The notes beneath the pieces were generated by a model. That model saw only the letters and a list, made by a program, of their open reading frames with translations. It was not told the origin of the DNA and made no database searches. A stretch of 64,000 nt of DNA, from assembly GCF_001690985.1 (NCBI RefSeq), contig NZ_MAJS01000006.1, forward strand, positions 20,145 to 84,144, written 5' to 3'. Positions 39,590 to 51,937 of the stretch are shown here, piece after piece. How positions within the stretch are numbered: the first letter of the stretch is position 1; every line of letters starts with the position of its first letter. This stretch comes from Aliivibrio sp. 1S175. GTDB taxonomy: Bacteria; Pseudomonadota; Gammaproteobacteria; Enterobacterales; Vibrionaceae. A program made the translations under genes and the position numbers.

Positions 39590-40345
39590 ATGAATAATTT
39601 TCAGTTGGAACAGCTATTAAACCAAGAATTAAAACCTCAACTTATCAAAGATTACTGCCCAAATGGATTACAAATCGAAGGCAAATCTGAAGTCACAAAA
39701 ATCATTACAGGTGTAACCGCTTCACAAGCATTAATTGATGTGGCTATTGAAAAAAACGCAGATGCTTTGCTCGTTCACCATGGATATTTTTGGAAGGGTG
39801 AAAGTGAATCAATTAAAGGAATGAAGGGTAATCGTATTCGTTCTTTAATTAAAAGTGATATTAATCTATTGGCTTATCATCTTCCTTTAGATATTCACCC
39901 TATATTAGGTAACAATGCAGAATTAGCTCGTTTATTCTCTATTTCAAATGTGGAAGGATTAGAAGTGACACCTCAATCTATTGCAATGAAAGGAGAGTTT
40001 GACGTTGCGTTATCTGGTAAAGAGTTAAGTGCACGAATTCATCAAGTATTGAATAGAGCCCCTCTACATATAGCACCTGATGTTGATAAAGAGATAAAAA
40101 CGGTAGCTTGGTGTTCTGGTGGTGGGCAAGATTATATTGAATTAGCTGCACAGCAAGGGATTGATGCGTTTATTTCTGGTGAAGTATCTGAAAGAACGAC
40201 GTATATCGCGCGTGAATTAGGTATTCACTATTTTGCTGCTGGTCATCATGCGACCGAGCGCTATGGTGTTAAGGCTCTGGGTGAGTGGTTAGCAAAAGAA
40301 CATGGCTTTGATGTGGAATTTATTGATATTGATAATCCAGTTTAA
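39590..40345 (+). CDS. ybgI: NIF3/YbgI-family metal-binding protein
   Basis: YbgI is a toroidal, dinuclear-metal protein of the NIF3 family, often called a GTP cyclohydrolase 1 type 2 homologue; its physiological role is not settled. The product has 251 residues from the ATG at 39590 (MNNFQLEQLLNQEL). Metal-site motifs VHHGYFW and AGHHATERYG are present. An earlier in-frame start at 39551 would run through the pgm terminator and is rejected. Confidence 0.93.
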   Translation: MNNFQLEQLLNQELKPQLIKDYCPNGLQIEGKSEVTKIITGVTASQALIDVAIEKNADALLVHHGYFWKGESESIKGMKGNRIRSLIKSDINLLAYHLPLDIHPILGNNAELARLFSISNVEGLEVTPQSIAMKGEFDVALSGKELSARIHQVLNRAPLHIAPDVDKEIKTVAWCSGGGQDYIELAAQQGIDAFISGEVSERTTYIARELGIHYFAAGHHATERYGVKALGEWLAKEHGFDVEFIDIDNPV

Positions 40346-40384
40346 GCTATTTTAAATAGTTATTGTTATTAATTAATACGTAAT

Positions 40385-40418
40385 AAAAAAGGTTGATGCA
40401 TGAGCATCAACCTTTTTT
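40385..40418. terminator. Bidirectional terminator between ybgI and gltA
   Basis: AAAAAAGGTTGATGC and GCATCAACCTTTTTT form a perfect 15-bp stem with loop ATGA. Confidence 0.97.
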
Positions 40419-40447
40419 GTTTACATGTCTAATTACGTAAACTAGTT

Positions 40448-41737
40448 CTATTCACGCTCATGAAGAGGCTTGAATTCACGAAGCTCTTCACCAGTGTAAA
40501 GTTGACGCGGACGGCCGATACGGTTATTTGGATCACTGTGCATTTCGCTCCAGTGTGCAATCCAACCGACAGTACGAGACAGCGCGAAGATAACAGTAAA
40601 CATAGAAACCGGAATACCAATCGCTTTTAAGATAATACCAGAGTAAAAATCTACGTTTGGATACAGTTTCTTAGAGACAAAGTATTCGTCAGAAAGTGCA
40701 ATACGCTCAAGTTCCATTGCTACATCCAATAATGGATCTTTAATGTTAAGCTCTTTTAGTACTTCATGACACGCTTCGCGCATTACCGTTGCACGTGGAT
40801 CATAATTTTTATAAACACGGTGACCAAAGCCCATTAGGCGGAATGGGTCATCTTTGTCTTTTGCTTTTTCAACGTATTCATCAATGTTGTCAAGAGAGCC
40901 AATCTCTTCAAGCATACGTAGACAAGCTTCATTTGCGCCACCATGGGCAGGACCCCATAGAGAAGCTATGCCTGCTGCGATACACGCAAATGGATTTGCG
41001 CCAGAAGAACCCGCTAGACGAACGGTTGATGTCGATGCATTTTGTTCGTGATCAGCATGAAGTGTGAAAATTTTATCCATAGCGCGAGCGACAACAGGAT
41101 TTACTTCATACTCTTCACATGGGTTTGCAAACATCATGTGTAAGAAATTTTCTGCGTACGTTAAGTCATTACGTGGATAGATAAACGGCTGACCAATAGA
41201 GTACTTATAACACATGGCAGAAAGTGTTGGCATTTTTGACAACAGTCGGAATGCCGCGATTTCACGGTGTTCATCATTACTAACGTCTAATGAGTCGTGA
41301 TAAAAGGCAGCTAAAGCACCTACAACACCACACATAACAGCCATTGGGTGAGCATCACGGCGGAAGCCGTGGAAGAAACTAGAAATCTGCTCATGAACCA
41401 TGGTATGACGAGTAACAATATCTTTAAATGCCTCGTATTCTTCACGGCTTGGAGCTTGGCCATTTAGCAGTATGTAACAGACTTCTAAATAATCGGCATT
41501 ATTTGCTAATTGATCTATTGGAAAACCGCGATGTAATAAAACACCTTTATCACCATCGATATAAGTTATTTGGGACTCACAAGATGCAGTGGCAAGAAAA
41601 CCAGGGTCAAAAGTAAAGTAGCCACTTGCGCCTAATTTTCGCACATCGATCACTTCAGGACCGATAGTTCCATCCATGATCGGCATGTCTACTGGGGCTT
41701 GACCTTCGATGTGAAGGGTTGCCTTTTTATCAGCCAT
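40448..41737 (-). CDS. gltA: Citrate synthase (type II)
   Basis: GltA condenses acetyl-CoA and oxaloacetate to citrate, the entry to the TCA cycle. The 429-residue protein has the [14 protein letters not shown] motif, the [10 protein letters not shown] motif and [14 protein letters not shown], with the catalytic His and Asp of the family. AAAGGAG lies before the ATG. It is divergent from sdhC, as in E. coli. Confidence 0.99.
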   Translation of the reverse strand: MADKKATLHIEGQAPVDMPIMDGTIGPEVIDVRKLGASGYFTFDPGFLATASCESQITYIDGDKGVLLHRGFPIDQLANNADYLEVCYILLNGQAPSREEYEAFKDIVTRHTMVHEQISSFFHGFRRDAHPMAVMCGVVGALAAFYHDSLDVSNDEHREIAAFRLLSKMPTLSAMCYKYSIGQPFIYPRNDLTYAENFLHMMFANPCEEYEVNPVVARAMDKIFTLHADHEQNASTSTVRLAGSSGANPFACIAAGIASLWGPAHGGANEACLRMLEEIGSLDNIDEYVEKAKDKDDPFRLMGFGHRVYKNYDPRATVMREACHEVLKELNIKDPLLDVAMELERIALSDEYFVSKKLYPNVDFYSGIILKAIGIPVSMFTVIFALSRTVGWIAHWSEMHSDPNNRIGRPRQLYTGEELREFKPLHERE

Positions 41738-42144
41738 AACATTCTCCTTTTGTTATATTTTTATATTATCCCGGATATGAGAGTGACAACTTTGTACCCA
41801 TTACGCGGGCTAATGTCAATTTTTGTGCGCTTATGTGTGCACTTGTTTATATTTTTAATCAAAAAAAAGTTAATTTTCTGTGGTGTGATGTAGGTATTAT
41901 TTAACCGTTTGTAATCAGATGTTTCACATCGTATACTGCGGCTGAGTTTCTGTTCTGTCCCTTATATTATATAGGGTTAACGAGATATTCATCTACTTAA
42001 AAATAGAGTTTTATTTGTTAAATTACTCACATAAAGAGATGTTGCTCACAATGAAAGTTATTAAAATGTTAAATTTACATAGCTTTTGATAGATCAGAGG
42101 TATCTATAACAATAAAATGCTCAATGGAGCTGAGTGAGCCCCTT
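41738..42144. other. gltA-sdhC divergent control region
   Basis: About 400 bases, AT-rich, with no credible gene; a 38-codon frame starting at 41777 lacks a ribosome binding site. I see no operator I can name with confidence. By analogy with E. coli, ArcA and CRP sites would be expected here, but none is clear by eye. Confidence 0.4.
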
Positions 42145-42525
42145 GTGAAAGTTAAAAAGTCTAGACCTGTCAACTTAGATCTACAAACGATCCGTTTTCC
42201 TTTAACGGCTATCGCCTCAATATTGCATCGCGTAAGTGGTGTGATTACTTTTGTTTCTATTGGAATACTACTTTGGTTGCTCAACCTATCACTTTCTTCA
42301 CCTATTGGATTCGCACAAGCCGCTGATTATATCGATGGTTTTTTTGTGACGTTCATTATGTGGGGAATTCTGACTGCGCTTGCTTATCATATTGTGGTCG
42401 GTGTTCGTCATTTATTGATGGATATGGGCTATTTTGAAGAGCTTGAGTCAGGTACTCAAAGTGCTAAGGTTGCGTTTGCAATTACAGCGGTATTATCTCT
42501 TTTAGCAGGAGTATTGGTATGGTAG
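42145..42525 (+). CDS. sdhC: Succinate dehydrogenase cytochrome b556 subunit SdhC
   Basis: SdhC anchors complex II in the membrane and shares the heme and quinone site with SdhD. The GTG at 42145 is preferred because GAGTGAG lies six bases upstream and the product (126 residues, [19 protein letters not shown]) fits the E. coli start; an in-frame ATG at 42124 would add seven residues but has no ribosome binding site. Three helices and the heme His ([10 protein letters not shown]) are visible. The end overlaps sdhD. Confidence 0.92.
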   Translation: MKVKKSRPVNLDLQTIRFPLTAIASILHRVSGVITFVSIGILLWLLNLSLSSPIGFAQAADYIDGFFVTFIMWGILTALAYHIVVGVRHLLMDMGYFEELESGTQSAKVAFAITAVLSLLAGVLVW

Positions 42526-42866
42526 CTAACGTATCTTCCTTTGGTCGTAATGGCGTACACGATTTTATCTTAATTCGTGCTAGCGCGATCATTCTTACCC
42601 TCTACACATTCTATATTGTTGGTTTCTGTGCCTTTGGCCCAGATCTGACGTACCTATCATGGACAAACTTCTTTGGTGGTTTGTTCACAAAAGTATTTAC
42701 GATGCTAGCGTTACTTTCCATATTAATCCATGCATGGATTGGTTTATGGCAAGTACTTACTGATTACATTAAACCTATGCTGTTGCGTGCTCTGCTTCAA
42801 TTAGGTTTGGTGAGTGTTCTTTTGGGATATTTCTTTTCTGGTTTAGTTATAGTGTGGGGTGTGTAG
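42519..42866 (+). CDS. sdhD: Succinate dehydrogenase membrane anchor SdhD
   Basis: SdhD completes the membrane anchor of complex II. The 115-residue protein has three helices and starts [20 protein letters not shown], very like E. coli, with a His and Tyr in [16 protein letters not shown] that fit heme and quinone contacts. It overlaps sdhC by 7 bp and its stop shares a base with the GTG of sdhA. Confidence 0.96.
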   Translation: MVANVSSFGRNGVHDFILIRASAIILTLYTFYIVGFCAFGPDLTYLSWTNFFGGLFTKVFTMLALLSILIHAWIGLWQVLTDYIKPMLLRALLQLGLVSVLLGYFFSGLVIVWGV

Positions 42867-44632
42867 TGAGTATTGCTGTTAGAGAATTTGACACCGTAGT
42901 GATCGGTGCTGGTGGTGCGGGTATGCGAGCCGCACTGCAAATTTCAGAGCAAGGCTTATCATGTGCCTTGTTATCAAAAGTATTTCCAACTCGCTCTCAT
43001 ACTGTATCTGCTCAAGGTGGTATTACCGTCGCTCTTGGTAATGCGCATGAAGATCATTGGGAACAGCATATGTACGATACCGTAAAAGGGTCTGATTATA
43101 TTGGTGACCAAGATGCGATTGAGTACATGTGTAAAAATGGGCCTGAATCGGTTATCGAATTAGAAAAAATGGGTTTACCGTTTTCTCGTTTTGATGATGG
43201 CACAATTTATCAACGTCCATTTGGTGGTCAATCTAAGAATTTTGGTGGTGAACAAGCAGCACGAACCGCAGCAGCAGCAGACCGTACCGGTCATGCTTTG
43301 CTTCATACCTTATACCAACAAAACATTAAGCATAAAACGACCATCTTTTCAGAGTGGTATGCGCTTGATTTAGTTAAAAATGAAGACGGTGCAATTTTAG
43401 GTTGTACGGCACTTTGTATGGAAACCGGCGAAGTTTGTTACTTTAAATCGAAAGCAACCATCCTTGCTACAGGTGGTGCTGGTCGTATTTATGCGTCAAC
43501 AACCAATGCACACATCAATACTGGTGATGGTGTTGGTATGGCTATTCGTGCTGGTGTTCCAATGCAAGATATTGAAATGTGGCAATTCCACCCAACGGGT
43601 ATCGCAGGAGCCGGTGTTCTTGTAACTGAAGGTTGTCGTGGCGAGGGTGGTTACCTACTGAACAAAGATGGTGAGCGCTTCATGGAGCGCTATGCTCCAA
43701 ACGCGAAAGACTTAGCGGGCCGTGATGTTGTTGCGCGTTCAATGATGGTCGAAATCCGTGAAGGTCGTGGTTGTGATGGTCCTTGGGGTCCTCATATTAA
43801 GCTTAAATTGGATCACCTAGGTAAAGAAACGCTTGAATCTCGTCTGCCTGGTGTGTGTGAGCTATCTCGTACCTTTGCTCATGTTGATCCAGTAAAAGAA
43901 CCAATTCCTGTGATCCCTACTTGTCATTACATGATGGGTGGTGTGCCAACACAAGTGTCTGGTCAAGCAATTAAGCAAGATGACGCAGGTGCAGATGTTG
44001 AAATCCAAGGCTTATTTGCTTGTGGTGAGATTGCCTCAGTGTCAGTACATGGTGCTAACCGCTTAGGTGGTAACTCTCTACTTGATTTAGTGGTATTTGG
44101 TCGTGCAACAGGGCTTCATTTAGGTGAAACACTGAAGAAGCAAGCCGAAGCTAAGCCTGCTACTGATGCTGATATTGAAGCTTCTCTTGAGCGTTACAAT
44201 CGTTGGGAAAACAGTACGGGTGGTGAAGATCCAGTTCAAATCCGTAAAGATTTACAACAATGTATGCAAAACAACTTCTCGGTATTCCGCGAAGGTGATG
44301 CAATGGCAAAAGGCCTTGAAGAGCTTAAAGTGATCCGTGAACGCCTTAAAAATGCTTACCTTGCTGATAAATCAACAGAATTCAACACACAACGTATTGA
44401 ATGTCTAGAGTTAGAAAATTTGATGGAAACCGCATTTGCAACGGCGGTCGCTGCAAACTTCCGAACAGAGAGCCGTGGAGCTCATGCTCGTTTTGACTTC
44501 CCTGACCGTGATGATGCGAATTGGTTATGCCACTCAGTATATAACCCTGAGACAGAGTCGATGACTAAGCGTGGTGTGAACATGGAGCCAATCCATCGTG
44601 AAGCATTCCCACCTAAAGCACGTACGTACTAA
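42866..44632 (+). CDS. sdhA: Succinate dehydrogenase flavoprotein SdhA
   Basis: SdhA carries covalent FAD and oxidises succinate to fumarate. The start is the GTG at 42866, overlapping the sdhD stop (TAGTG) with GGGG seven bases upstream; this gives 588 residues beginning [20 protein letters not shown], the E. coli length. The flavin His lies in [10 protein letters not shown], and the active-site region HPTGIAGAG and late [11 protein letters not shown] are intact. A longer frame start upstream is out of family. Confidence 0.97.
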   Translation: MSIAVREFDTVVIGAGGAGMRAALQISEQGLSCALLSKVFPTRSHTVSAQGGITVALGNAHEDHWEQHMYDTVKGSDYIGDQDAIEYMCKNGPESVIELEKMGLPFSRFDDGTIYQRPFGGQSKNFGGEQAARTAAAADRTGHALLHTLYQQNIKHKTTIFSEWYALDLVKNEDGAILGCTALCMETGEVCYFKSKATILATGGAGRIYASTTNAHINTGDGVGMAIRAGVPMQDIEMWQFHPTGIAGAGVLVTEGCRGEGGYLLNKDGERFMERYAPNAKDLAGRDVVARSMMVEIREGRGCDGPWGPHIKLKLDHLGKETLESRLPGVCELSRTFAHVDPVKEPIPVIPTCHYMMGGVPTQVSGQAIKQDDAGADVEIQGLFACGEIASVSVHGANRLGGNSLLDLVVFGRATGLHLGETLKKQAEAKPATDADIEASLERYNRWENSTGGEDPVQIRKDLQQCMQNNFSVFREGDAMAKGLEELKVIRERLKNAYLADKSTEFNTQRIECLELENLMETAFATAVAANFRTESRGAHARFDFPDRDDANWLCHSVYNPETESMTKRGVNMEPIHREAFPPKARTY

Positions 44633-44646
44633 GAGAGGGCAGAAAG

Positions 44647-45360
44647 ATGAAATTGAATTTTTCAATCTATCGTTACAATCCAGACGTAGATAATGCCCCT
44701 CACATGAAGGCGTATACGTTAGAAGTAGAAGAAGGTTCTGATATGATGGTGTTAGATGCACTTATCTTATTGAAAGAACAAGATCCTACACTATCTTTCC
44801 GTCGCTCATGTCGTGAAGGCGTATGTGGTTCTGATGGTTTAAATATGAACGGTAAAAATGGATTGGCTTGTATCACTCCATTATCAGAGCTAATAGGTAA
44901 AGGCGATCTTGTTATTCGTCCATTACCTGGTCTGCCTGTCGTTCGAGATTTGATCGTCGATATGGCACAATTCTATGAAAATTATGAGAAGGTAAAACCT
45001 TTCTTAATCAGTGATGGTGCAACTCCTCCTTCAAGAGAGAACCTGCAATCTCCAGAAGAACGTGAGCACTTAGATGGGCTGTATGAGTGCATTATGTGTG
45101 CGTGTTGTACGACATCGTGCCCATCATTCTGGTGGAACCCTGATAAATTCATTGGACCTGCTGGCCTACTTGCCGCTTATCGTTGGTTAATTGATAGCCG
45201 TGATACCGCGACAAATGAACGTTTATCTAATTTAGATGATGCTTTCAGTGTTTTTCGTTGCCATGGCATAATGAATTGTGTAAGTGTATGTCCTAAGGGG
45301 TTAAATCCAACAAAAGCAATTGGTCATATAAAGACAATGCTATTGAAAAGAGCGGTATAA
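44647..45360 (+). CDS. sdhB: Succinate dehydrogenase iron-sulfur protein SdhB
   Basis: SdhB passes electrons from FAD to quinone by three Fe-S clusters. The 237-residue protein has the [2Fe-2S] ligands C55, C60, D63 and C75 (Asp in place of the usual third Cys, as in E. coli), then CIMCACCTTSCP and CHGIMNCVSVCPKGLNP for the [4Fe-4S] and [3Fe-4S] clusters. It ends the sdh half of the operon. Confidence 0.98.
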   Translation: MKLNFSIYRYNPDVDNAPHMKAYTLEVEEGSDMMVLDALILLKEQDPTLSFRRSCREGVCGSDGLNMNGKNGLACITPLSELIGKGDLVIRPLPGLPVVRDLIVDMAQFYENYEKVKPFLISDGATPPSRENLQSPEEREHLDGLYECIMCACCTTSCPSFWWNPDKFIGPAGLLAAYRWLIDSRDTATNERLSNLDDAFSVFRCHGIMNCVSVCPKGLNPTKAIGHIKTMLLKRAV

Positions 45361-45370
45361 CCTATATCAC

Positions 45371-45435
45371 CTCAACTGATATGCAGAACTAATGTGTATT
45401 AGTTGAGTCTTATAAGCCCGGCACAAAAGACCGGG
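45371..45435 (+). other. Two hairpins between sdhB and sucA
   Basis: CTCAACTGAT pairs with ATTAGTTGAG (45371-45380 / 45398-45407) and CCCGG pairs with CCGGG (45417-45421 / 45431-45435). Neither has a proper U run. They could attenuate or separate the sdh and suc parts of the message. Confidence 0.5.
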
Positions 45436-45468
45436 ATAGACGTGAAACTACTGGATTAAGGGAAAATA

Positions 45469-48285
45469 ATGCAGAATAGCGTGATGAAGACATGGTTTGA
45501 GTCTTCACATTTAGCTGGCGCTAATGCAACGTACGTAGAAGATCTCTACGAACTCTATCTCAGTGACCCGGAAATCGTTAGCGATGAATGGAGAGAAGTT
45601 TTTGATACGCTTCCAGTCGAAAATACTGGCGCATCAGAGCAAGCTCATTCCCCTGTACGAGATTATTTCCGTCGTCTTGCGAAAGAAACAAAGCAAGTTA
45701 GTGCTCAAGTTAATGATCCAGATGTAGATGCTAAACAAGTAAGAGTATTGCAGTTAATCAATGCATACCGTTTTCGTGGTCACCAAAATGCAAATTTAGA
45801 CCCATTAGCACTGCAACAGCATGAATATGTTGCTGAATTAGAACCTTCTTTTCATAATTTAAATGACGAAGATTTTTCAGAAACATTTAACGTTGGTTCT
45901 TTTGCTTCAGGGCAAGAGACAATGAAACTGTCTGATTTGTATAACGCATTACGTGGCACTTATTGTGGCTCTGTCGGTGCGGAATACATGCATATTACTA
46001 ATACAGAAGAAAAGCGTTGGATCCAACAGCGTTTAGAATCTGTAGCGGGTAATCCTGTTTTTACTGCACAAGAAAAATTAACGTTCCTTGAAGAGCTAAC
46101 GGCTGCCGAAGGCTTAGAACGTTATTTAGGCGCTAAATTCCCAGGTGCGAAGCGATTCTCATTGGAAGGTGGCGATGCCATGGTTCCAATGGTAAAAGAA
46201 ATTATCCGCCGTGCTGGTGAAAATGGTGGTCGCGAAGTTGTTATCGGAATGGCTCACCGTGGCCGATTGAACATGCTTATTAATGTTCTAGGGAAAAAAC
46301 CGCAAGACCTCTTCGATGAATTTGCAGGTAAACATGGCGAATCATGGGGTACTGGTGATGTTAAATACCACCAAGGCTTCTCTTCAGATTTTGCTACCTC
46401 TGGTGGTAATGTTCACTTAGCCCTTGCGTTTAACCCGTCTCACCTTGAAATTGTTAACCCAGTTGTTATTGGTTCTGTTCGAGCTCGACAAGACCGTTTA
46501 AATGATTCTGCGGGTAATAAAGTTATTCCTATTACTATTCATGGTGATTCTGCAATTGCGGGTCAAGGTGTTGTAGCTGAAACATTCAATATGTCTCAGG
46601 CTCGTGCATTCCATGTAGGTGGTACGATTCGTATCGTTATTAATAACCAAGTTGGTTTTACGACATCGAATCCAAAAGATATGCGTTCAACGCAGTATTG
46701 TACTGATATTGCTAAAATGGTTCAGGCTCCGATTTTCCATGTGAATGCGGATGATCCTGAAGCCGTTGCTTTCGTTACTCGTATTGCTTTGGATTACAGA
46801 AATGAATTCAAACGTGATGTCGTGATTGATTTAGTTTGTTACCGCCGCCATGGTCATAACGAAGCTGATGAACCAAATGCAACGCAGCCATTGATGTATC
46901 AAAAAATCAAGAAGCACCCAACGCCTCGTAAGCTATATGCTGATACATTGATTGAGCGTCAAGATCTTGAATTGGAAACAGCAACTCAATTAATTAATGA
47001 GTATCGTGATGCACTTGATCATGGTGAAGTTGTAGTAAAAGAGTGGCGTCCTATGCAATTGCATAACGTTGACTGGACTCCATTTCTTGGCCATGACTGG
47101 AATATTGAATGGGACAACAAATTCGATAAAACTCGTTTAGTTGAGCTTGGTCAGCGTGTTTGTCAGTATCCAGAGAGTCATAAATTACACAGTCGTGTAA
47201 ATAAGATGTGTAATGACCGTATTTCTATGGTCGCTGGTGAAAAAGCCATTGATTGGGGCATGGCTGAAACATTAGCTTATGCAACATTGGTTGACGAAGG
47301 TCAGCGAATCCGTATTACTGGACAAGATTCAGGCCGCGGTACTTTCTTCCACCGTCATGCTGTTCTTCATAATCAATCTGATGCAAGTACTTACGTACCA
47401 TTAGCAAATATTCATGATAAACAAGGCCCATTTGAAGTGCATGATTCTGTACTATCAGAAGCGGCAGTACTTGCTTTTGAATATGGCTATGCAACAGCAG
47501 AACCAAGCGGCTTAACTATTTGGGAAGCACAATTTGGTGATTTTGCGAACTGTGCACAAGTAGTAATTGACCAGTTTATCTCGTCAGGAGAGCAAAAGTG
47601 GGGCCGTATGTGTGGTCTGACTATGTTGTTACCTCATGGTTATGAAGGTCAAGGCCCTGAGCATTCATCAGCAAGACTAGAACGATTTTTACAAATGTGT
47701 GCTGAACAAAACATGCAAGTGGTGGTTCCATCGACCCCTGCACAGGTTTACCACATGTTGCGTCGTCAAGTTGTACGCCCAATGCGTCGTCCACTGATTG
47801 TTATGTCGCCGAAATCGTTATTACGTCATCCACTGTGTACGTCATCACTAGAAGAATTAGCGGAAGGGAACTTCCAACCAGCAATTCCTGAAATTGATGA
47901 CTTAGATCCTACACAAGTGAAACGTGTCGTATTTTGTTCTGGTAAAGTTTATTTTGATCTATTAGAGCAACGCCGCACTAATGAACAAAATGACATTGCA
48001 ATTGTTCGTATTGAACAGCTCTACCCATTCCCGAAAGAAGACGTAGAAGCGGCAATTGCACAATACACGAATGTTGAAGATTACGTTTGGTGTCAAGAAG
48101 AGCCACAGAACCAAGGTGCTTGGTATTCAAGCCAACATAACTTCCGTTCGGCACTACCAAACAATGCAATCTTAAATTATGCAGGACGTCCGGCGTCTGC
48201 CTCTCCGGCAGTTGGCTATATGTCAGTGCACGTGAAACAACAAAAAGCGTTAGTTGAAGACGCTCTGACCCTAAATAAGAACTAG
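45469..48285 (+). CDS. sucA: 2-oxoglutarate dehydrogenase E1 component
   Basis: SucA is the thiamine-diphosphate enzyme that decarboxylates 2-oxoglutarate and transfers succinyl to SucB. The 938-residue protein has the N-terminal E2-binding segment ([20 protein letters not shown]), the TPP region [25 protein letters not shown] and the transketolase-like second half ([14 protein letters not shown]). AAGGGAAAATA precedes the ATG. Confidence 0.98.
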   Translation: MQNSVMKTWFESSHLAGANATYVEDLYELYLSDPEIVSDEWREVFDTLPVENTGASEQAHSPVRDYFRRLAKETKQVSAQVNDPDVDAKQVRVLQLINAYRFRGHQNANLDPLALQQHEYVAELEPSFHNLNDEDFSETFNVGSFASGQETMKLSDLYNALRGTYCGSVGAEYMHITNTEEKRWIQQRLESVAGNPVFTAQEKLTFLEELTAAEGLERYLGAKFPGAKRFSLEGGDAMVPMVKEIIRRAGENGGREVVIGMAHRGRLNMLINVLGKKPQDLFDEFAGKHGESWGTGDVKYHQGFSSDFATSGGNVHLALAFNPSHLEIVNPVVIGSVRARQDRLNDSAGNKVIPITIHGDSAIAGQGVVAETFNMSQARAFHVGGTIRIVINNQVGFTTSNPKDMRSTQYCTDIAKMVQAPIFHVNADDPEAVAFVTRIALDYRNEFKRDVVIDLVCYRRHGHNEADEPNATQPLMYQKIKKHPTPRKLYADTLIERQDLELETATQLINEYRDALDHGEVVVKEWRPMQLHNVDWTPFLGHDWNIEWDNKFDKTRLVELGQRVCQYPESHKLHSRVNKMCNDRISMVAGEKAIDWGMAETLAYATLVDEGQRIRITGQDSGRGTFFHRHAVLHNQSDASTYVPLANIHDKQGPFEVHDSVLSEAAVLAFEYGYATAEPSGLTIWEAQFGDFANCAQVVIDQFISSGEQKWGRMCGLTMLLPHGYEGQGPEHSSARLERFLQMCAEQNMQVVVPSTPAQVYHMLRRQVVRPMRRPLIVMSPKSLLRHPLCTSSLEELAEGNFQPAIPEIDDLDPTQVKRVVFCSGKVYFDLLEQRRTNEQNDIAIVRIEQLYPFPKEDVEAAIAQYTNVEDYVWCQEEPQNQGAWYSSQHNFRSALPNNAILNYAGRPASASPAVGYMSVHVKQQKALVEDALTLNKN

Positions 48286-48304
48286 AAAGTATAGGAAAAC
48301 GGAT

Positions 48305-49516
48305 ATGACAATCGAAATTCTGGTTCCAGATTTACCTGAATCTGTAGCAGACGCTACTGTAGCAACATGGCATAAAAAACCTGGTGATGCAGTTGAGCGT
48401 GACGAAATACTTGTAGACATTGAAACGGATAAAGTTGTTCTTGAAGTGCCAGCGCCTGAAGCTGGTGTATTAGAGGCTATTTTAGAAGAAGACGGTGCAA
48501 CGGTTCTTTCTAAGCAATTACTTGCACGTCTTAAGCCGGGTGCAGTTGTTGGAGAACCAACGAAAGACGTAACAAGTGATACTCAACCTTCACCTGATAA
48601 GCGCCATACTGCTTCTTTATCTGAAGAGAGTAATGATGCGTTAAGCCCTGCAGTACGTCGTCTATTGGGTGAGCATGATATTGCTTCTTCTGATGTGAAA
48701 GGCACTGGTGTTGGTGGTCGTATTACTCGTGAAGATGTAGATGCCCACGTTGCAGCATTAAAAGCGGCACCAAAAGCAGAAAAAGCAGCGGAAGTGCCAG
48801 CAGAAGCGTTAGCACATCGCAGTCAAAAACGCGTGCCAATGACGCGTCTTCGTAAAACAGTAGCAAGACGTCTGTTAGAAGCGAAAAACAACACAGCAAT
48901 GCTAACAACGTTTAATGAAGTCAACATGAAGCCAATCATGGAACTTCGTAAGCAATATCAAGAGCAGTTTGAAAAGCGTCACGGTACACGCTTAGGCTTC
49001 ATGTCTTTCTATGTGAAAGCGGTAACTGAAGCACTTAAGCGTTACCCTGAAGTGAATGCATCAATTGATGGTGATGATATTGTTTATCATAACTATTTTG
49101 ATATCAGCATGGCGGTATCTACACCGCGCGGTTTGGTAACTCCAGTACTAAAAGACTGTGATGCACTTGGCTTTGCTGATATAGAGAAAGGCATTAAAGA
49201 GCTTGCAATCAAAGGTCGTGACGGAAAGTTAGCGGTTGAAGATTTGATTGGTGGTAACTTTACTATCACAAATGGTGGTGTATTTGGTTCGCTTATGTCG
49301 ACACCAATTATTAACCCACCACAAGCAGCAATTTTAGGTATGCATAAAATCCAAGACCGTCCAATGGCGGTTAACGGAAAGGTAGAAATACTGCCAATGA
49401 TGTATCTTGCTTTATCTTATGACCACCGTTTAATCGATGGTCGTGAATCAGTAGGTTTCCTAGTAACGATTAAAGAGTTACTTGAAGATCCTGCTCGCTT
49501 ACTACTAGACGTTTAA
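48305..49516 (+). CDS. sucB: Dihydrolipoyl succinyltransferase (E2)
   Basis: SucB forms the core of the oxoglutarate dehydrogenase complex. The 403-residue protein has one lipoyl domain with the lipoylated K43 ([14 protein letters not shown]), a linker, the peripheral-subunit-binding domain ([13 protein letters not shown]) and the catalytic domain ending [11 protein letters not shown]. The E3 gene lpd is not in this operon, as usual. Confidence 0.98.
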   Translation: MTIEILVPDLPESVADATVATWHKKPGDAVERDEILVDIETDKVVLEVPAPEAGVLEAILEEDGATVLSKQLLARLKPGAVVGEPTKDVTSDTQPSPDKRHTASLSEESNDALSPAVRRLLGEHDIASSDVKGTGVGGRITREDVDAHVAALKAAPKAEKAAEVPAEALAHRSQKRVPMTRLRKTVARRLLEAKNNTAMLTTFNEVNMKPIMELRKQYQEQFEKRHGTRLGFMSFYVKAVTEALKRYPEVNASIDGDDIVYHNYFDISMAVSTPRGLVTPVLKDCDALGFADIEKGIKELAIKGRDGKLAVEDLIGGNFTITNGGVFGSLMSTPIINPPQAAILGMHKIQDRPMAVNGKVEILPMMYLALSYDHRLIDGRESVGFLVTIKELLEDPARLLLDV

Positions 49517-49540
49517 TCGTAAACCTCTCGTAATAAACAA

Positions 49541-49564
49541 AGGCTACTATGCTCACGGTAGCCT
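49541..49564 (+). other. Hairpin between sucB and sucC
   Basis: AGGCTAC pairs with GTAGCCT around a 10-nt loop, followed by CTTATT. A second small stem ATTCCC / GGGAAT lies at about 49630-49647, before sucC. Partial attenuation is possible. Confidence 0.5.
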
Positions 49565-49667
49565 CTTATTCAACTTCATTATTGGATAAAAATAGAAAGA
49601 TGCCTTAGAGCGTCTTAGGACATTAAAAATTCCCATTAAAGGGAATAACTAAAATGGATAGAACATA

Positions 49668-50834
49668 ATGAACCTACATGAATATCAAGCAAAGCAACTC
49701 TTTGCAGAATACGGCCTTCCTGTACCTGAAGGTTATGCTTGTGATACCGCTCAAGAGGCTTTTGAAGCTGCTGGACGTATTAGCACAGCGAAAAAAGTTG
49801 TAAAGTGTCAAGTCCATGCCGGTGGCCGTGGTAAAGCGGGCGGTGTTGAACTGCATGATACAAAAGAAGGCGTTAAAGAATTCGCACAAAAGTGGCTAGG
49901 TAAAAATCTAGTGACTTTCCAAACGGATGCTAACGGCCAACCAGTAACTAAAGTCTTGGTTGAAGAAGCATCAAACATTGCAAACGAATTATACTTAGGT
50001 GCGGTTGTTGACCGTGCGACTCAACGTATTGTATTCATGGCATCAACTGAAGGTGGTGTGGATATCGAGAAGATTGCTGAAGAAACGCCAGAGTTAATTC
50101 ACCAAGCGGCGATTGACCCATTAGTTGGTCCTCAAGCTTTCCAAGGTCGTGAGTTAGCATTTAAGCTTGGCCTTGAAGGCGATCAAATTAAGCAATTTGT
50201 TAAGATCTTTTTGGGTCTTGGCAATATGTTTGCTGAGTACGACTTAGCTCTACTGGAAATTAACCCTCTTGTTGTGACAGCAGAAGGCAATCTTCTATGT
50301 CTAGATGGTAAAATTAACATTGATTCAAACGCAATGTACCGTCAACCAAAACTGCGTGAAATGCATGATCCATCTCAAGAAGATGAGCGCGAAGCACATG
50401 CTGCACAGTGGGAACTAAACTATGTTGCCCTAGATGGAAGCATTGGTTGTATGGTTAATGGTGCTGGTCTTGCTATGGGCACAATGGACATCGTAAATCT
50501 ACACGGTGGTCAACCTGCTAACTTCCTTGATGTTGGCGGCGGTGCGACAAAAGAGCGTGTCACTGAAGCGTTCAAAATCATTCTATCAGACAGCAATGTT
50601 AAAGCCGTTCTAGTAAACATCTTTGGTGGTATTGTACGTTGTGACCTAATTGCAGATGGCATCATTGGTGCTGTTGAAGAAGTGGGTGTAAAAGTTCCTG
50701 TCGTTGTTCGCCTTGAAGGTAACAACGCACCACTTGGTTCACAAAAACTGGCTGAAAGTGGCCTAAATATCATTGCGGCTACTTCATTAACTGAAGCGGC
50801 TGAAAAAGTTGTTGCTGCTGCGGAGGGCAAATAA
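49668..50834 (+). CDS. sucC: Succinyl-CoA synthetase beta subunit
   Basis: SucC with SucD makes ATP or GTP from succinyl-CoA. The 388-residue protein has the ATP-grasp fold ([31 protein letters not shown]) and the C-terminal [12 protein letters not shown] region. Its stop overlaps the sucD ATG (TAATG), a coupled pair. Confidence 0.99.
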   Translation: MNLHEYQAKQLFAEYGLPVPEGYACDTAQEAFEAAGRISTAKKVVKCQVHAGGRGKAGGVELHDTKEGVKEFAQKWLGKNLVTFQTDANGQPVTKVLVEEASNIANELYLGAVVDRATQRIVFMASTEGGVDIEKIAEETPELIHQAAIDPLVGPQAFQGRELAFKLGLEGDQIKQFVKIFLGLGNMFAEYDLALLEINPLVVTAEGNLLCLDGKINIDSNAMYRQPKLREMHDPSQEDEREAHAAQWELNYVALDGSIGCMVNGAGLAMGTMDIVNLHGGQPANFLDVGGGATKERVTEAFKIILSDSNVKAVLVNIFGGIVRCDLIADGIIGAVEEVGVKVPVVVRLEGNNAPLGSQKLAESGLNIIAATSLTEAAEKVVAAAEGK

Positions 50835-51706
50835 TGTCTGTACTAATTAATAAAGATACAAAAGTTATCTGCCAAGGTTTCACTGGTGGCCAAGGAACAT
50901 TCCACTCAGAGCAAGCAATTGATTACGGAACAAAAATGGTTGGTGGCGTATCACCAGGCAAAGGCGGTCAAGTTCATTTAGGCCTTCCTGTATTTAATAC
51001 CGTTCGTGATGCAGTTGAAGCAACTGGCGCAACCGCTTCTGTTATTTATGTACCAGCACCTTTCTGTAAAGATGCAATTCTTGAAGCAATCGATGCAGGC
51101 ATTAAGCTTATCGTAACGATTACAGAAGGCATTCCAACACTTGATCTTCTTGACGTTAAAGTTCGTCTAGATGCTGAAGGCGTAGTAATGATTGGCCCTA
51201 ACTGCCCGGGTGTTATCACTCCTGATGAATGTAAGATTGGTATCATGCCAGGTCACATTCATAAGAAAGGTAAAGTTGGTATCGTATCTCGTTCAGGTAC
51301 GCTGACTTATGAAGCCGTTAAGCAAACAACAGATGAAGGCTTTGGCCAATCAACGTGTGTTGGTATCGGTGGTGATCCAATTCCTGGTTCAAACTTTATC
51401 GATATCTTAAAACTGTTCCAAGAAGATCCAGAAACAGAAGCAATTGTAATGATTGGTGAGATCGGCGGAACAGCGGAAGAAGAAGCGGCTGAGTTTATTA
51501 AGCACAATGTAACAAAGCCTGTTGTCTCTTATATTGCAGGTGTTACCGCTCCTCCAGGTAAGCGTATGGGTCATGCTGGTGCGATTATCTCTGGTGGTAA
51601 AGGTACTGCTGAAGATAAGTTTGCAGCACTTGAAGCCGCAGGCGTTAAAACCGTTAAGAGCCTTGCTGATATCGGTAAAGGTTTACGAGAAGTGACTGGT
51701 TGGTAA
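50834..51706 (+). CDS. sucD: Succinyl-CoA synthetase alpha subunit
   Basis: SucD binds CoA and carries the phospho-His intermediate. The 290-residue protein has the CoA loop [20 protein letters not shown], and the active-site region [15 protein letters not shown] with the phosphorylated His near 247. It closes the sdhCDAB-sucABCD operon and is followed by a terminator. Confidence 0.99.
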   Translation: MSVLINKDTKVICQGFTGGQGTFHSEQAIDYGTKMVGGVSPGKGGQVHLGLPVFNTVRDAVEATGATASVIYVPAPFCKDAILEAIDAGIKLIVTITEGIPTLDLLDVKVRLDAEGVVMIGPNCPGVITPDECKIGIMPGHIHKKGKVGIVSRSGTLTYEAVKQTTDEGFGQSTCVGIGGDPIPGSNFIDILKLFQEDPETEAIVMIGEIGGTAEEEAAEFIKHNVTKPVVSYIAGVTAPPGKRMGHAGAIISGGKGTAEDKFAALEAAGVKTVKSLADIGKGLREVTGW

Positions 51707-51733
51707 TGATTTAAACCAATACATGAATAAAGC

Positions 51734-51767
51734 AAAAGCCATTTATAGAAATATGAATGGCTTTTTT
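51734..51767 (+). terminator. Terminator of the suc operon
   Basis: AAAAGCCATT and AATGGCTTTT form a perfect 10-bp stem with a 12-nt loop and T run. Confidence 0.88.
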
Positions 51768-51937
51768 GTATTTGTAACGATTGGAAATATTTTCTTACAT
51801 ATAGGTAGACAGAAAAAAGTATAGGCAATAATCAATCCTTTGATAAGATTTGCCGCTTTTCTTTCTAAGGACATATCTAATAGAACTCAAAGAATGACTA
51901 GCACTATTATTAATGGTTATTTAATTTGAGAATACAC

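Noticed and set aside
41777-41893. 38-codon frame in the gltA-sdhC gap
   Set aside because: No ribosome binding site, unusual composition, and it lies across the expected promoter region of gltA.
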